A program made the position numbers and the translations under genes. A DNA stretch of 64,000 bases. Source: Ophioderma brevispina (lineage: Eukaryota > Echinodermata > Ophiuroidea > Amphilepidida > Ophiodermatidae). Shown piece after piece: positions 45,301-57,639 of this stretch; the stretch's first letter is position 1; the number at the start of each line of letters is the position of its first letter. The stretch covers positions 17,861 through 81,860 of the forward strand of contig JAMKCH010022346.1 of the NCBI GenBank assembly GCA_023653785.1, given 5' to 3'. The notes below the pieces were generated by a model. That model saw nothing but the letters and a program-made list of their open reading frames with translations, did no database searches and was not told where the DNA came from.

Positions 45301-45734
45301 TAATGTATATTTTTATATGGTCCTGGTATTTAATGGTTCTAATTTGGGGGGGGGAGTCCTAGTGTGTGGCTCTGTTATGAGTGGACTACTTCATACATTA
45401 TTACTGGTTCCCATTAGTGGTGTTCGCCTTCCATTCTTTTATAGCTCTCAAGGTCAGATTATTAGAAAACATTAATACTGATAAAATCGGAAGGACTCTT
45501 TGCTAACGATACACAAAGATATTGATCTCGCGATGAGTTTTAAAAAACAATGTTGCACGGACGTGCGAGTCTTCACACAAGTAGGTTTTTTAAAACTCAT
45601 AGCTGCTCAATTATCCGTGTCTCGGGCTCAATCCATCCAATTTTTATATCAATTGAAATATAATACAATTCTACATTAATACATAACATAAATCCAATTG
45701 AGTTAAATCATCCACAGTAGTAAAGTGCTCAACT
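45301..45734. other. No gene seen
   Basis: Non-coding; contains CACACAAGTAGGTTTTTTAA next to GTTTTTTAAAA palindromic AT tracts. Confidence 0.35.
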
Positions 45735-45965
45735 CGAGGGGAAGCTTCGAAATAATTATTTAAGTGGACTGAAGTTTGACTAATGCATTAGTGTTTACAA
45801 AGTTGTTTCATAAAGGCCAGCCTAGCAAACTAGGCCAACCTCAACTCAGTCAGAAAACCAAAAAATACATGAGTCAAAGTCTTCAAAGTCATTTAAATAT
45901 TGTAAATAAGTGGAACATACATCCATACATACATTACATACATATCATACATACAATCCATATTT
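45735..45965. repeat. Dispersed repeat with CATA microsatellite tail, copy 1
   Basis: GAGGGGAAGCTTCG, GTTTACAAAGTTGTTTCATA and CTAGCAAACTAGGCCAACCT here match 47,595-47,760. Both copies end in a CATA/CATACATA repeat, as some SINE or LINE 3' tails do. Confidence 0.75.
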
Positions 45966-47161
45966 TTATTAGCAAACTGCAATTACCAAAAATACAGAAG
46001 GCGCCACAAAACTGCTCCAAGAGCTGGCGGCAATACATTATTGTCATGGATGCCAAGTAAGAGATTATAAGGAATCTAACACACCGTGTAACTACCACAA
46101 TGAGCAAAATTAGGTTAAGACAAACCCATGGACAAAATTGACGGAGAGCAAAAGAAAGAGAAAAGTAACGACGCGCATTGACAGCACCGACGCGCATTGC
46201 CAAATTATTTTTGAACCTATGGCAGCGCTGACCACTCAGGATTTGCCATGGCTTTGCTCTTCCGGGTGTTAACCCGAGTATTTTTAACCCGGGTACCACA
46301 TTTTTATGGCAAACCAGTTGACCCGATGATAAGGCAATAATTTACAGGGGAATGTGTATCCACATGATAAGATCACACAACGGTTGTAATTACTAAACTT
46401 CGTATTGTAGCATTGTTCTGAGAAAGGCGTCAATGGTTGATGAAGATTTCGACAATAAAGGCCTTTTTCAACTGATGTCAAGGATTGAATAAGTCCGGTG
46501 GTTTTCTGTGTTCAATACTGTAAGAGCTGTGTATATCTTGTATTCAAAAATATCGATCCAGGTTAATGATCTTGTGTACAATAAACAAACCGAAGATCAG
46601 GACGGCTGTCTGATATCGGAGAGTGAATGTGGTCGTTGACAATTCTGTCATGAAGTTTGGTATACAGGTGATTAAAAAACCATTGCAACCATTAAGAATA
46701 TGGGAAACGTGTCAAAAGGGATTATTGCATAGCAAGCATTGACTTGGATATACAAGTGTGGATAATAACAGTGCAGCAGAGAATTACATTCAAGGAGCTG
46801 CAGACGTGTTTTGAGAATAAAGTGACCAGTGTTCAGTGATCGCATTTAATAATTGAATAATGGTTGATATTTGGAAATCAATGTGAGGGGATTTTAACTC
46901 CTGCTTGTGAATCTTACTCATGGAATCTGGATATACGGTTTTCAGATGCTGGTTCTTGTATGAGATAACGTCATTAGCCTGATTGCGCAAAACAATAGAC
47001 TCCTCGTTATCAACCATATAAACATAACTATCCATTACCGGTAACCTGTAGTTTTAGGCCTTCGCGTATACACAGTTCGTTAAGTTCGATCCAGACTGAT
47101 TTAGGCCAATTCACCGCACATTGTTTATCAGTCTAACCGGTGTTCATCAGTACAATACCAC
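45966..47161. other. No gene seen
   Basis: No recognisable exon. Several short frames on both strands lack domains. TATTTTTAACCCGGGTACC near 46,275 is unremarkable. Confidence 0.4.
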
Positions 47162-47162
47162 A

Positions 47163-47519
47163 ATGGGATCAGAATTAGCCCTGGCACCCTGCGCTTTTTA
47201 TGTGAGTTCAAATGATGAGCGTGCGCAGTACCTGGTTTGGTGGATCGTCAGAGTTCAACATCGACAACAGAACGAAATCTTTTTCAATGTATGTGGTGCT
47301 GGGGTTCATAATCCCCAAACCCCCATACTTTCTAGGGATGAATATCACATCCTGTTACTAGATTTGTTTAAACCAACCACGACCTTATCATTGCAACATA
47401 TCTATTTTTCCAGTGGCTGTGCCTGGGAAAACGACATAGTGACATTGCCTCAGGTAAAAGTTAAGTTTCAGAATTACCAATTGTTTGATGGCTTCCAGTT
47501 TGGCAACAATTGGAAGTAA
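47163..47519 (+). CDS. Possible single-exon gene, unknown protein of 118 aa
   Basis: The frame from the ATG at 47,163 (context CACAATGGG) reads MGSELALAPCAFYVSSNDER, QYLVWWIVRVQHRQQNEIFF, HNPQTPILSRDEYHILLLDL and ends FQFGNNWK. Composition is balanced, with alternating hydrophobic residues like a beta-rich domain, and it is not built from a repeat. The frame extends 42 bases further upstream to another ATG at 47,121. I do not recognise a family. It could be a lineage-specific gene, one exon of a larger gene, or chance. It sits between two copies of a CATA-tailed repeat. Confidence 0.35.
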   Translation: MGSELALAPCAFYVSSNDERAQYLVWWIVRVQHRQQNEIFFNVCGAGVHNPQTPILSRDEYHILLLDLFKPTTTLSLQHIYFSSGCAWENDIVTLPQVKVKFQNYQLFDGFQFGNNWK

Positions 47520-47594
47520 GAAGAATCAATTTTGCTAACAATCTGAGATAGAGAATCAATGTCAAATTTGTGGACATAAATCATCCCAGTAAGT

Positions 47595-47935
47595 GCTCAC
47601 TCGAGGGGAGCTTCGTAATAATTTTTTAAAGTGGACTTGAAAGTTTTGACTATGCCTTATTGTTACAAAGTTGTTTCTATAAGGCCAGCTAGCAAACTAG
47701 GCCAACCTCAACTCTCAGAACAAAAAATACATTAGTCAACTTTAAGTGCCATTTTAAATCAATTGTAATTACATAGTAGTCATACATACATATACATACC
47801 TACATACATACAGACATACATACAGACATACATACATACATACAACATACCATACATCCATACACACACACACACATACATCAATACTACAGACATACAA
47901 TACATACTACATACATACATACATACAATCCTTGC
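47595..47935. repeat. Dispersed repeat with CATA microsatellite tail, copy 2
   Basis: A ~165-bp body similar to 45,735-45,900, then ~150 bp of CATA repeats (47,780-47,935). Confidence 0.8.
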
Positions 47936-49619
47936 AAGAGCTCCACTGTGGGGATTTTTATATAAATAATCTCTTAAAAAGACACTTTTTTAGACTTTTT
48001 TCAGAAAATACACTTTTTACAACTATATAAGGAAGAATTTTCCAACTTATATAGTTTTAGAATTTTTCTTCCTCTTAAAAAAAACACTTTTTTAGACATT
48101 TTGTTTTAGATTTTTTCAGTTTTTTCATTTTTTTTTCCTAGTTTTTCTCACTTTTCCTTAGCAAAAGAAGATTGGCGCCGTGCGCCGCCGGCCTATATAG
48201 TTACTAAACAGAAAAATCCTCTTTTCTACTCTTTAATCGGAATAAACCTCAATACTAATTACAGATTTTATTCCGTTATATGACAATTCGTAACATAGTT
48301 AACTCTAGTAAAATACTCCCACCATGAAGAACATACACCCACAATGTAAAAATCCTCCCACAATGTCGCTTTATAACCTAATACTGGTACTCCCCAATGT
48401 ATCTCTCAGTAAGACCAGACATACACACTACATACATACATACCCACACCTTTTCAGTATTGTAATTACTTTATCATCCCCCAGTAATATAACAAAAGAG
48501 TTATAATTAACAGCGAATTATAATAATCAATACATAATCACAACGGAAGAAACAAAGGGCGGCGACAGTTATAAGCAATGACCAAACGCACACGTCGGCA
48601 GGTTAAGCATGCCATTTAGCAGAATAAACAAAGCGAGCGCGTTTTTTCCAGATAATGTTGAAACCAATGGCTTACTGTACCCCCAATACCCCAAATTACC
48701 GGCGCCATCTTGAAAAAATGTACTTTTGGACCAGTGCGTCTAAAATCGTTTACAAAGACACTTTTCCGGATAAGTTGGCCACACCATTTCAAATCGTTGA
48801 CCTTGCTTTGACATTACCAACATCATTCTTACAGTTCAAATCCACCGGCGCCATTATTGAAAACTAAAGTTTGAAACATGGCAACAAACATCGTTTATAA
48901 ATCACTTGTTGAGGTAATCGACCCCAAGGATGGTGAATCTGACATTCTTTGGCGTTATTACCTTATTAAACAATTAATTAAGAATACTTTTACTGTTTAG
49001 TTTTATTATTCATGTAATTAAGTTCATCAAGTTTTATTCAGCAGATATCAATGATACATTACGGAAGATGAACAATAGAACACGGATATTGAACAATGGA
49101 ATTATAATAAGGAAATAATAAATATACTAATGAAATGAAGATAGCTAGGACCACCATAGACAACCCCGATGGGTCGTTAAGGAGGGTTGGCCCGTACTTA
49201 AATAAAGTGATTAGATAAAACAAAGGAAAAATTAAGTAATCTATCTACAATTTCTAAACGTATAAGAAAAAAATATCGGTCATGATACGTGGCTGTGAAA
49301 GGTATGGAAATAAGGGGAGGGAGAAAGGCAGTAAGTAGGTGGGAACATTTGGAGTCAGCAGGTTATAATGACGATATAACAGGAAAAACACATGAGAAAA
49401 AAAAAAAAAACGGTAGAAAAGACAAACAAAGACAGTACCAACTAAACACCACTACTAGGAGAGAAAGGTATAGACTAGAAATGAAGTAGAAAAGTGAGGT
49501 GTGTCAAAACGACTTGGCTCCGGTAGCCATACTGCTTTAGTTTGAGTTAAGAGAAATTAAAAGGGGCGGTAGGGATCGAGGAGTGGGGAGGAGAATTAGT
49601 TTCTAATCTAAACCAGAGT
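47936..49619. other. No gene seen
   Basis: AT-rich. It contains T-runs (48,060-48,150), a CGGAATAAA/TTTATTCCG palindrome (48,238-48,280) and two GGCGCCAT motifs (~48,702 and 48,847). Short frames have no domain. Confidence 0.4.
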
Positions 49620-49719
49620 TCTGGCCATTTCACCGAATTTCACAACCCCCTAGATCAAGGTTAATGACCTTTAAACCCCCTTATTTAAAAAAGATCCTTC
49701 ACAAAAAGCTTAAAAACAA

Positions 49720-49875
49720 AGGTCATCAAAAGGTCAAAGTCATCAAGAGGTCAAAGGTCATCAAGGTCAACCCTTAGACCGACGTCAATGACATTTAAAC
49801 CCCCTTATTTTACACAAAAAAATCCTTAAAAAACAAAAATAAGGCCATCAAGAGGTCACCTAGAGGTCAAAGGTC
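49720..49875 (+). promoter_or_regulatory. Second cluster of AGGTCA half-sites, with a DR1
   Basis: AGGTCAAAGGTCA (49,748-49,760) is a perfect DR1 layout. Further AGGTCA half-sites lie at 49,730 and 49,857-49,871. The surrounding sequence repeats with CCTTTAAACCCCCTTATTTA at 49,670 and 49,790, so the motifs are part of a local duplication. Confidence 0.3.
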
Positions 49876-49987
49876 GGGCATTGTATTTTTCTAAAACTTC
49901 GGCTTTAATTCTGTTTCCAGGTGTATCATTGAGACAAACCATCAATATCCAAAAAGAGACAATCATATACTAAGGGGAAACATTTCT

Positions 49988-50286
49988 TTAAACCAAATCA
50001 AACCCATGATATTTGTATGATTTGTTCTGCTTACTTTGTATCAACCCGGTAGGCCTAACATATCGAGGAAGTGGTGTATTATCATTTAGTGTCTTAGCTA
50101 AACCAGAAGGAGCCCAGAGCTTTTTATCATCAATTTCAATAATGCAGGCCTTCCCATATTGAGTTTCTATGTACTCTACACCCGTAACCGCGTAAATTTG
50201 GCCTATATCAAGTTCACGCCACTTAATATCTTCTAATTTTTGTTCCTTAAGTTTTTGCTCAATTGCTCACTTGTTGTGGCTTCCAT
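49988..50286 (-). pseudogene. Small virus-like protein gene, one frameshift
   Basis: The ATG at 50,286 opens a frame (MEATTSEQ) that must shift once near 50,255 to enter a well-formed frame running to a stop at 49,988, about 99 codons in all. Readable parts include GQIYAVTGVEYIETQYGKAC and KKLWAPSGLAK. The pattern 'VTG-x-x-x-I-x-T-x-Y-G' followed by 'WAPSxLAK' reminds me of small, possibly OB-fold proteins in virus-like elements of marine invertebrates; this is from memory and not proven. It is divergent from the ORF at 50,366 with ~80 bp between the starts, which would hold a shared promoter. Confidence 0.45.
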
Positions 50287-50365
50287 TCTATATAATATAG
50301 AATTTTTGTTAGAAAAAAAACCGAATATTTTACAACGCATAAGATAATAAAAATCACTTCTACAG

Positions 50366-50533
50366 ATGGATAGAACAATGTTTTTAAAAACGGAAATTTA
50401 TGAAGAGTGGTGTATTCAAGAATGGCACATGGACGATGATGATTTTGAGCAATATCTAAAAACATATTTTGAAATAGTCGAGCCAGTAGGACAATTTCTT
50501 GATAACGAATTAGGACAAAAACTAATGAAATAA
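50366..50533 (+). CDS. Short acidic ORF of the virus-like island
   Basis: A 55-codon frame, MDRTMFLKTEIYEEWCIQEW ... GQKLMK, acidic with HMDDDDFEQY. Further coding-like, broken frames follow on the same strand to 51,503 (DTSDEGEVVENNKM, MAERERNWGLAHKKIKQRM, then after an insertion NYLNNLYIDLVKPLTGDE and VQKVCDKEIKDFFADLL). They probably represent one decayed gene of unknown role. Confidence 0.4.
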   Translation: MDRTMFLKTEIYEEWCIQEWHMDDDDFEQYLKTYFEIVEPVGQFLDNELGQKLMK

Positions 50534-50817
50534 TAACAACTCAAAACAAGAATATCTCTCTCCAAAATAATTACACAGAATTTCAAAATCTATGAGACAC
50601 TTCAAAACATTGAAACAATATTTAATGAAACAGATACTAGTGATGAAGGTGAAGTGGTAGAAAATAATAAAATGATTAATTACATGTTATCATCCATTGA
50701 TAAAGACTTAAAGAAAGCCTTCCGAAAATATTAAGAATTGTATCCAGATGAAATGGCTGAGAGGGAACGAAATTGGGGTTTAGCACACAAAAAAATCAAA
50801 CAGAGAATGGGCAGCAT

Positions 50818-51332
50818 GGCCCGTATTCCAAAAAGGTGTTTAGTGCGATTTTAAGCTAAGCGAACGTTTATATGTGAGATAAACGTATCGCTTAAGTGAA
50901 CGCAATTCCAGAAAGGAGTTTAAAGTTAAACATAATTTTAACTTCGCCAAAATGCGTCGAAATTTAAACTAGGTACGGGGCTAGTTTAAGAAGTATTTTA
51001 GTGTGTGTTTTCGTCAAGTGCACGGCTCATTGCACTGTCCAGTCGACAACAGCAATGGTGCATATCATTCTCGCCCAGTTTATGTAGCACCTTAAACGCT
51101 ACGGAAAGCCATGATACACTTTGTGCGCTCAACCATTAAAACACAATAGGGTCTTTTATACACTGAAGTTAGCGTCTTTAAATAACAACGATGTTACCTG
51201 TGTTTAAAGTTTCCGTTTAAGTAAGCAATTGGTTAAAATATTTTAACGCATTTTGCTTAAACGTAGTTTTAAATTACGGCGATTTTAAGCTAAAACTGCG
51301 TTTAGCTAAACAAGTTTCTGGAATACGGCCTT
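50818..51332 (+). mobile_element. MITE related to family H, inserted in a virus-like gene
   Basis: Ends CCCGTATTCC and the complement GGAATACGG. The interior has repeated GTTTAAG/CTTAAAC motifs similar in style to the 737-bp family. The interrupted frame resumes on the other side, and TGG at both borders is a possible 3-bp duplication. Confidence 0.65.
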
Positions 51333-51639
51333 GGTCTTTAACGGAAATAAATGATAAGAATTACAATTATCTAAACAATCTATACATTGACTTAGTAAAA
51401 CCTTTAACCGGTGATGAATGCTCCAGGAGACTAGAGACTAAAATGGTTCAGAAAGTGTGTGATAAAGAGATTAAAGATTTCTTTGCTGATTTATTAAGAT
51501 AAATGTACATTATTTTTTATCATTTTGTTAACCCTCCCATTTCTCTAGAATAACATTGATAACCTCATCAATAAAATCATCCATTGTATATTAAAGTTAT
51601 ATTTTATTATACGAACACCACACCAAACTTATTGCGAAG

Positions 51640-52307
51640 CTGTTGTTGCGCCAGAATTCACCATACTATGGAGGCGGTTTATAACTATCTCTCATAGCTA
51701 TCCTCGGCCTCCTCCCGAATTTCTTGCTCTCTTTGAGTCATATCCTGAACCTTCAGCCGTTTTTGTTCCCATTTGCGATTTATGGGTCACGATCACTTTC
51801 CATCTCCTGAAGTATTACTTGATATTCTTCATTATGGATTTTTTTCCCTCTTGTAAAGCCTTTGACACAAGCCCATTAACACAAGAGAGCTGTTGCCCTG
51901 CCGATAAACTTAATTTGTCCCTGTTTTTTAACCTTTTTCAAACAAGTTTACTAACTCCTGTACCAATTTCAGATAAAACACCTGACGCAACCGCTACAAT
52001 TTCAGGAGACCCCGATACACAACGGCCCCAACGCCAGTAGCCAGTGTTGCTATCGCCGATGAACCGGCACATGCGCTAACAATTCAAGCGGAATGCATTT
52101 ACATAAACAGCTGATATAAATATATTTAATAACCTCCGCCTGTATCGCCCACACGATTCTAATTCCTTTTCATTGAAGAACCTCTCTAATATCTGATTTT
52201 CGTTTAAGTCTAAAAGTATAACCTTCATCTTGTTTAGTATTTTCACTGGTTGCGGGTACTTCCGGTCACTATTTTCCACAGGTGGTGGCACTAGGTTCCT
52301 TCTTCAT
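51640..52307 (-). pseudogene. Decayed virion-like protein gene(s) of the virus-like island
   Basis: From an ATG at 52,307 several minus-strand frames line up with shifts between them: a PPPVENSDRKYPQPVK stretch, then LDLNENQILERFFNEKELES, then a small-residue region SSAIATLATGVGAVV with EIVAVASGVLSEIGTGVSKL, then LSLSAGQQLSC with LVSKALQEGKKIHNEEYQVI and a charged tail. A Gly/Ala-rich hydrophobic part followed by a helical 'LVSKAL..G.I...EY..I' part occurs in virus-like elements of marine invertebrates as I recall them. The function is unknown. At least three frameshifts and internal stops are seen. Confidence 0.45.
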
Positions 52308-52310
52308 GAT

Positions 52311-54799
52311 ACACTATATACAAATATATTTGTTAAATCAAAACTTCTTCACATGGTTGTCAACAAAATGTTTCCACTATTTCCTGCTTATTAAGTGTCG
52401 CCTGTCATAAAAAAACAGGATGCCTATTTCCTCCCACCTACTACTAATTGGGTTTTCCCATTGTTATGTTAATTAATTGGTTCAACCAGAGCAGCATCAA
52501 ACAGCATTCCATTTCTTGAAGGAATCCTTGGGGGTGGGGGGGGGAGAACCTGCGTCATGTATCTATCTGATAATTTTATATCCATTATACACTATTGTCG
52601 AGGTATTCCATTCATTACCGTTAACATTAATGTTAACCTTTAAATACCGGGATTAGACGGCCCGGTTTAATATTGAATAAAGGGGACGTTGGAGGAGATA
52701 GAATAGCAGAACGGATAATTGAAAATCTCAAAATCACGATTTTAAATTGCATAGGGCCCAGAGTTTTTTAGATTATGGCTGATTTTGTGATATCTGAGCT
52801 TATTGTAATTTCAGCGATGTTGTTTTTTTATTCAATCACAACCCCTGATCTAAATAAAATCCTCTTCTTTGCTCCTGACGGAGAGTATGGTTTAGTTAAA
52901 TCTTCCTCTCCATTGTTCTTTTAAGGCAGTGTGAACCTTGAGTTTCCGATTATCATTTGGTTTGTAACTTTTGCACATATTTGATTATTGTATGTAAAAG
53001 TAATGTTTCTAAAGAAAATTTGGGACGATTAACCCGATATGGCACAGATTAATGTAAAACTTTCCGTATTTGGAGAAAAATCACTAAAAATCACCGATTT
53101 TGCCCCAATTTCAGACCGCATACAAAAAACTTTGCATTTTTCAATGATTGCTGTATTTTATTTTTTAGAAACAAGCCAAATTTGTCCTAGGGACGCGTTT
53201 TTTTTTTTTTAAATAGAAGCTTAATTTGAAATATAAGGAAAAATGGTCAAAAAAGTGTGATTTTTACCTTTGTCTTTTTTTTTTTTTTTTTAATTTTTTA
53301 GTTTTTTGCTTTTTTTAAAGAACAAAAACAAATCGAAAAATGAAAAATTGAGAAACCGTCCCTGGAGCAGACCAATTTGCTATCGTAGAAAGTTAAACCT
53401 TACTTTTACTTCGGTATTTTTTGGAGTTATCTATCTTGTCGAAAATTTTGCCAAATTTTGGCGAACATTGAACCTTGGAAAATCCATGTTTTATAAAAAA
53501 GTGACTTTCACGCATTTCAAGCTGTTCTCTTTCTCAAATAACTTTATCTTTGCAACTTCAAATTGAGTATTTTGTTCAAGTGATCAAATACACTTGAGCA
53601 CTATTGAATCATTATTTTTGTTCTCTAACTCCAGAAATTAGAAGAAATGCAATTTCCTCTTGTCTAAATAATTAGCGGCTTTGTTCACTTTTCAAATATT
53701 ATTTTTCGTTTTTCAAGATGCCTTCCGGCGCAAGTCCATTAAAAAAACACGCGCAACGGAAAGAAGCTCATTACGCCAGCAAAATTCACCGCGCGACGCG
53801 TGGGTGCGCCTGCGCCTGACGGCGTGAAAATGTGCTTAAAATTCCCGCCGTTTAGACCAATCGGTTTTGTGACTTTAAATGGGTCAAATAGCTGTTTTTA
53901 AAAAAATCGGCAAAAAATACCCATCCTATTTCCTGCAGTGGATAACCTTGTTGGGGGTACTATAGAACCAACCGTTTTGATGTTAAATGGTGCAAAAATC
54001 ATACATTCGTGTAAAACAAAAGCACCAGGGTTGACACTACGCTTAAGAAGCTTCTAAAATTTCAATCTATTTCCTAGAGTTGATTGTGTGGTTCTAAATG
54101 TGTTTTTTGTTATTGCTCACATTAATATTTAATTATGCCGCTGTTTTTTCTAGTTTTGATGTTAAGAACTTATCTCATAGTAATACAATTGGTATTGTAA
54201 AAGATGAAGCACCATGTTTTGGCTAAATATGTGAATTACGCTCTTTTTTGTAAAGCGCTTTGACCTGTTTTGAGAGGCGCTTACTCAAATCCGTTGTATT
54301 GTAATTTTTTTTTTTTTTTGTTTATTGTCTGAGAAAGCCGATATATCTTCCTAATTCAATAAGATTTTCTGTATCGTGTTCGTGTTCTATCACACTATCT
54401 ACATATTGGTTTTATTTACCACATCAGTCCTCTTCAATTGGCGTGCCCACATTGGTTATTTTATTACTTCCATATCAAGATTTCCGTCATTTTACCACAC
54501 TTATTTATTAAGCTTGTTCAGTATTATGACGTGGCACCAATCGGATACATAACCACAGTCCTCAGCATCGCTTCTATTTCTTTGTGCGTCCTTTAAGTGG
54601 TATATTCCCTCCATATCAGAATCTACCGTTACCTGGCTTAATAAACATCAAGAAGTTTTAGTTTCTTCTCCTCAACTGGTCCCGTAACTGCTACATTTTG
54701 TCTGTAATATTATGAAAAAATTATTTTGTTTACCTCAAGAACACCATCAATAGCTGTGGAGTGAATTATCCAGCTATGTTGTCTACATTTCCGGCCGTT
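52311..54799. other. No gene recognised; T-rich insert
   Basis: Between the two halves of the virus-like island. T-runs at 53,190 and 53,275-53,292, and no convincing frame. CGCGCGACGCGTGGGTGCGC near 53,790 is a local GC-rich spot. It probably contains later transposon insertions. Confidence 0.35.
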
Positions 54800-55110
54800 C
54801 TACCTTAAAAACAAGTCTATTTCGTTATAGTGCCTGTCCATGAAGTAATTTATAATCTGGGTTTTCAAATTACTTCTAAAACCCAAAAGGTTTTGCTTAC
54901 ACTGACATAATAACCAACAATTGCTTGATTTTATTCGTTGATTATTATCGTTATTAATTAGTGTTGTAGACAGTACTGCCTCACGAAAATTTATTCTTTT
55001 AGGCAAAAATCAACAGCACGAATCTTCAAAATAGCCACCTGAGTCCATCTCACCTTTATCATCTAACCCAAAAATATCGTCATAGGATCTGTTCAACCAA
55101 GGTTATTCAC
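54800..55110 (-). other. Unassigned open frames within the virus-like island
   Basis: A minus-strand frame PKRINFREAVLSTTLINNDN and, directly upstream in another frame, SYDDIFGLDDKGEMDSGGYF look protein-like but match no family I can name. Possibly decayed parts of the same element. Confidence 0.25.
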
Positions 55111-55786
55111 TCAGAATATTCATACTTATCTTACCATCGTCTTCATTTCATGTAATATTAATCCCTCAATTGCATCAGTCAGAATTTTAACTATACCTGA
55201 AAATTATAATCCAGCTTCGAATCCTTATTTCAATCGATGGACCATTTATATCTCTTGCGTACCTGCATGCACTGTGAAATGTTCCTAATTTTGTACCAGA
55301 CTTACCTTTTAAATTACGGTGTAAAACCCTAATTATTCAATAATTTTCCACGCTTTATTACCCTATACCTAACATAATTACAATGGGCAGCAGAAAAAAG
55401 TTTAATAAACATGGTTAGAAATAATACTAACACATTTTGAAAAAGGTAAGTATTTATCCGGCTGACCCTTGTTATATTTTTCCGTATTTACGTTCTTTTT
55501 CACATACTACTCTTACTTGTTTTATGTAAGAATATGAAACTATGAAAATCCGTTTTTAAAACCCTTATAAAATGTTGGTAAAATACTGTCGTAATTCACG
55601 TCCTATAAACTTCAAAATCGTATTTTCCCTTTCATTTTAAATAGTTTTTTAAAAAAACTCTTGTAGAACTCGATTCTTACTTTTTATAGATTAGTTTAAT
55701 TTTAAAAAAAAAAAAAAAAAAGTAGTACACACAAATATATGTCCACAAATATATATTTATTTAATTTTAGCATCTGGTATCTGTAA
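55111..55786. other. No gene seen
   Basis: AT-rich with an A-run at ~55,705-55,722 that stands ~80 bp before a tRNA-like sequence. Confidence 0.35.
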
Positions 55787-55850
55787 AGTCATTTAGTATA
55801 GTGGATAAGGGTTAGGACTTGTAATCGTTAAGCCCTTGGTTCGAATTATG
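55787..55850 (+). mobile_element. tRNA-like sequence
   Basis: TTTAGTATAGTGGATAAGG (A-box-like) and CCCTTGGTTCGAATTATG (B-box-like GGTTCGAAT) are spaced as in tRNA genes, but arms pair poorly. Most likely a tRNA pseudogene or SINE head. Confidence 0.5.
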
Positions 55851-55854
55851 TAAG

Positions 55855-56103
55855 GTACTTGTTGATGATGATGATTGTTTATCATATGATGATAACGATG
55901 TGATATTAGAATATGTAACATTACCGTATGTAGAAACTGGTTTTAAATGGTTATATTCTGCACGTTTCCCTTTGTTATGCTTTTCTCAAAAACGGTTTCC
56001 TGAAATAAACTTTTTACAACACGTGGTGGACGTAAATAAAAAAGGTTGTATGATGCTATATCTACAACGTGAAAATTTGGCCATAGGTTGTAAGAACGTT
56101 TAA
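55855..56103 (+). other. Unassigned 80-codon frame
   Basis: Open from just after the tRNA-like stretch, it reads DDDDCLSYDDNDVILEYVTL ... INFLQHVVDVNKKGCMMLYL and stops at 56,103. No ATG starts it. The composition is plausible for a protein fragment of the surrounding virus-like island, but I recognise no domain. Confidence 0.25.
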
Positions 56104-56912
56104 TCTTAATATTGTTTGAAAATTCAAAAAAACCAAAAAAAATAACATTGAAGATGAGATTCTGCGCCGTATTTGGAAGCTTCCTTATAGGTTCGTATTT
56201 TTGCGGCTCCAGTTATTTTACGTTCTGAACGGTGTAGAGTCCCAGCTGCCAGTCAAATCCCTGTTTTTTTACGGGTTTCTTTTTTTAAAACAGTGGGTTG
56301 GGTGTCGTAAATATTTTTAACCCACAACACCCCCCCCCCCCCCCCACCCCCATCCTATACACCCCGAATTCTGTTATTGCAATCAACTTTTTATCGTCAC
56401 AGTATTATCATAGGTGTATTTTTATTTAAAGTATAAAGCTGCCTGCTAGCGTTTTTTTTTTTAAAATTTTTGTGATGAACATTTTATTATAATATTATAT
56501 TAACGAGGTATACGTCAGCGTTTAAATATAACCAAGATGCAAAATACCGGTCGGTGGTGTATGAGCAAACAATCAGTTAGTAGTAAATCAAAGTATACAA
56601 AATTAAAAAAACATTTGACCACAAAAAGGTCCTAAAACATGTGGACTCATTAAAATACCTACAAAACAAAAGACCCTCAAAGATATGAGGATTGGATGTC
56701 AAACCCAGTGCAGTGTTGGCCAAACCAACTAAATTTCGCTGTATGTTGCGCAATTAATGGATGTAGTTATAAATAAAGAAATAAAGATCCCATGATAAGA
56801 AGATGTTTCGTTTCATAACTATACCAAATTAGGCGTATTTTAAGCGAAATGCAATGTCCTTTACAACCGATCAATCCTTTAACAATGAAGTGGACCAGGT
56901 GTTTCACTCCCG
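56104..56912. other. No gene; C-run
   Basis: Unique AT-rich sequence with a C-run at ~56,331-56,350. No exon. Confidence 0.4.
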
Positions 56913-57585
56913 TTAGTGCCCGGGGGGGTGGTGGGGGGGTCCATGGGACCCCACCCTAAGGAACCCACTTTCCCGAGGAATTTTTGACGATTTTTCTACC
57001 ACATGTGAAGGGTCATAAAACAATTCCAAATCATCATAAAAAAATTTGGGCTGCAAATTAGGGGCAAAAACATTTTTTCAAAACCCGTGAAATTGGGCAA
57101 AAAGACCATCAAACTTTTTGAAAACTTATTTTATTTCGAGATCTATTCTTAGAAGACCCAACTTACATATATTTACACAAAACTTGCAATTTAACGGGTG
57201 GTTTGCAAAATACACGACATTTTTCCATAGAGTTGTACAGTAACGGTTTAGCAACGTCTATATTAAACCATTTCTTTTTCAGCACATAAAGGTTAATTAT
57301 TTTTATGTTAGTATAATGTTTTCCTTACCTGGCAGTGGGGCACACATATCAGCAAAAATGGCTATGGTTCTGGATTTTGATTCCCAAACCCCACTAATAC
57401 TCATTTACTGGGGCCAGGCCGATTTTATTATTTTTTTGTATGAAAGAAGCGCATTTAAAGTCCACACAATTACAAAAAAAATCGACGAAAAACCCACGCG
57501 TAAAGCGGCCAGCGCGAAAACAATTTTTTTGGGGGGGGTGGGGTCCATAGGAGTAGGACCCCCTTGGGCGATTAAGTGTTAATGT
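56913..57585. mobile_element. G-run-ended element with inverted termini
   Basis: The left end TTAGTGCCCGGGGGGG and right end CCTTGGGCGATTAAGTG are inverted. Inside the ends GGGGGGTCCATGGGACCC is mirrored by GGGGTCCATAGGAGTAGGAC. Related ends stand at 3,668. An 88-codon frame inside has no domain. Confidence 0.6.
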
Positions 57586-57639
57586 TTCTAAATTGGAATT
57601 AACCTAATTTGTTATTTGAAGCCACTGTAATGAGTTGGC

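Noticed and set aside
44421..45475. Overlapping Gly/Phe/Trp-rich frames up to 143 aa
   Set aside because: Direct by-products of the GGTTCC minisatellite; all phases give similar residues.
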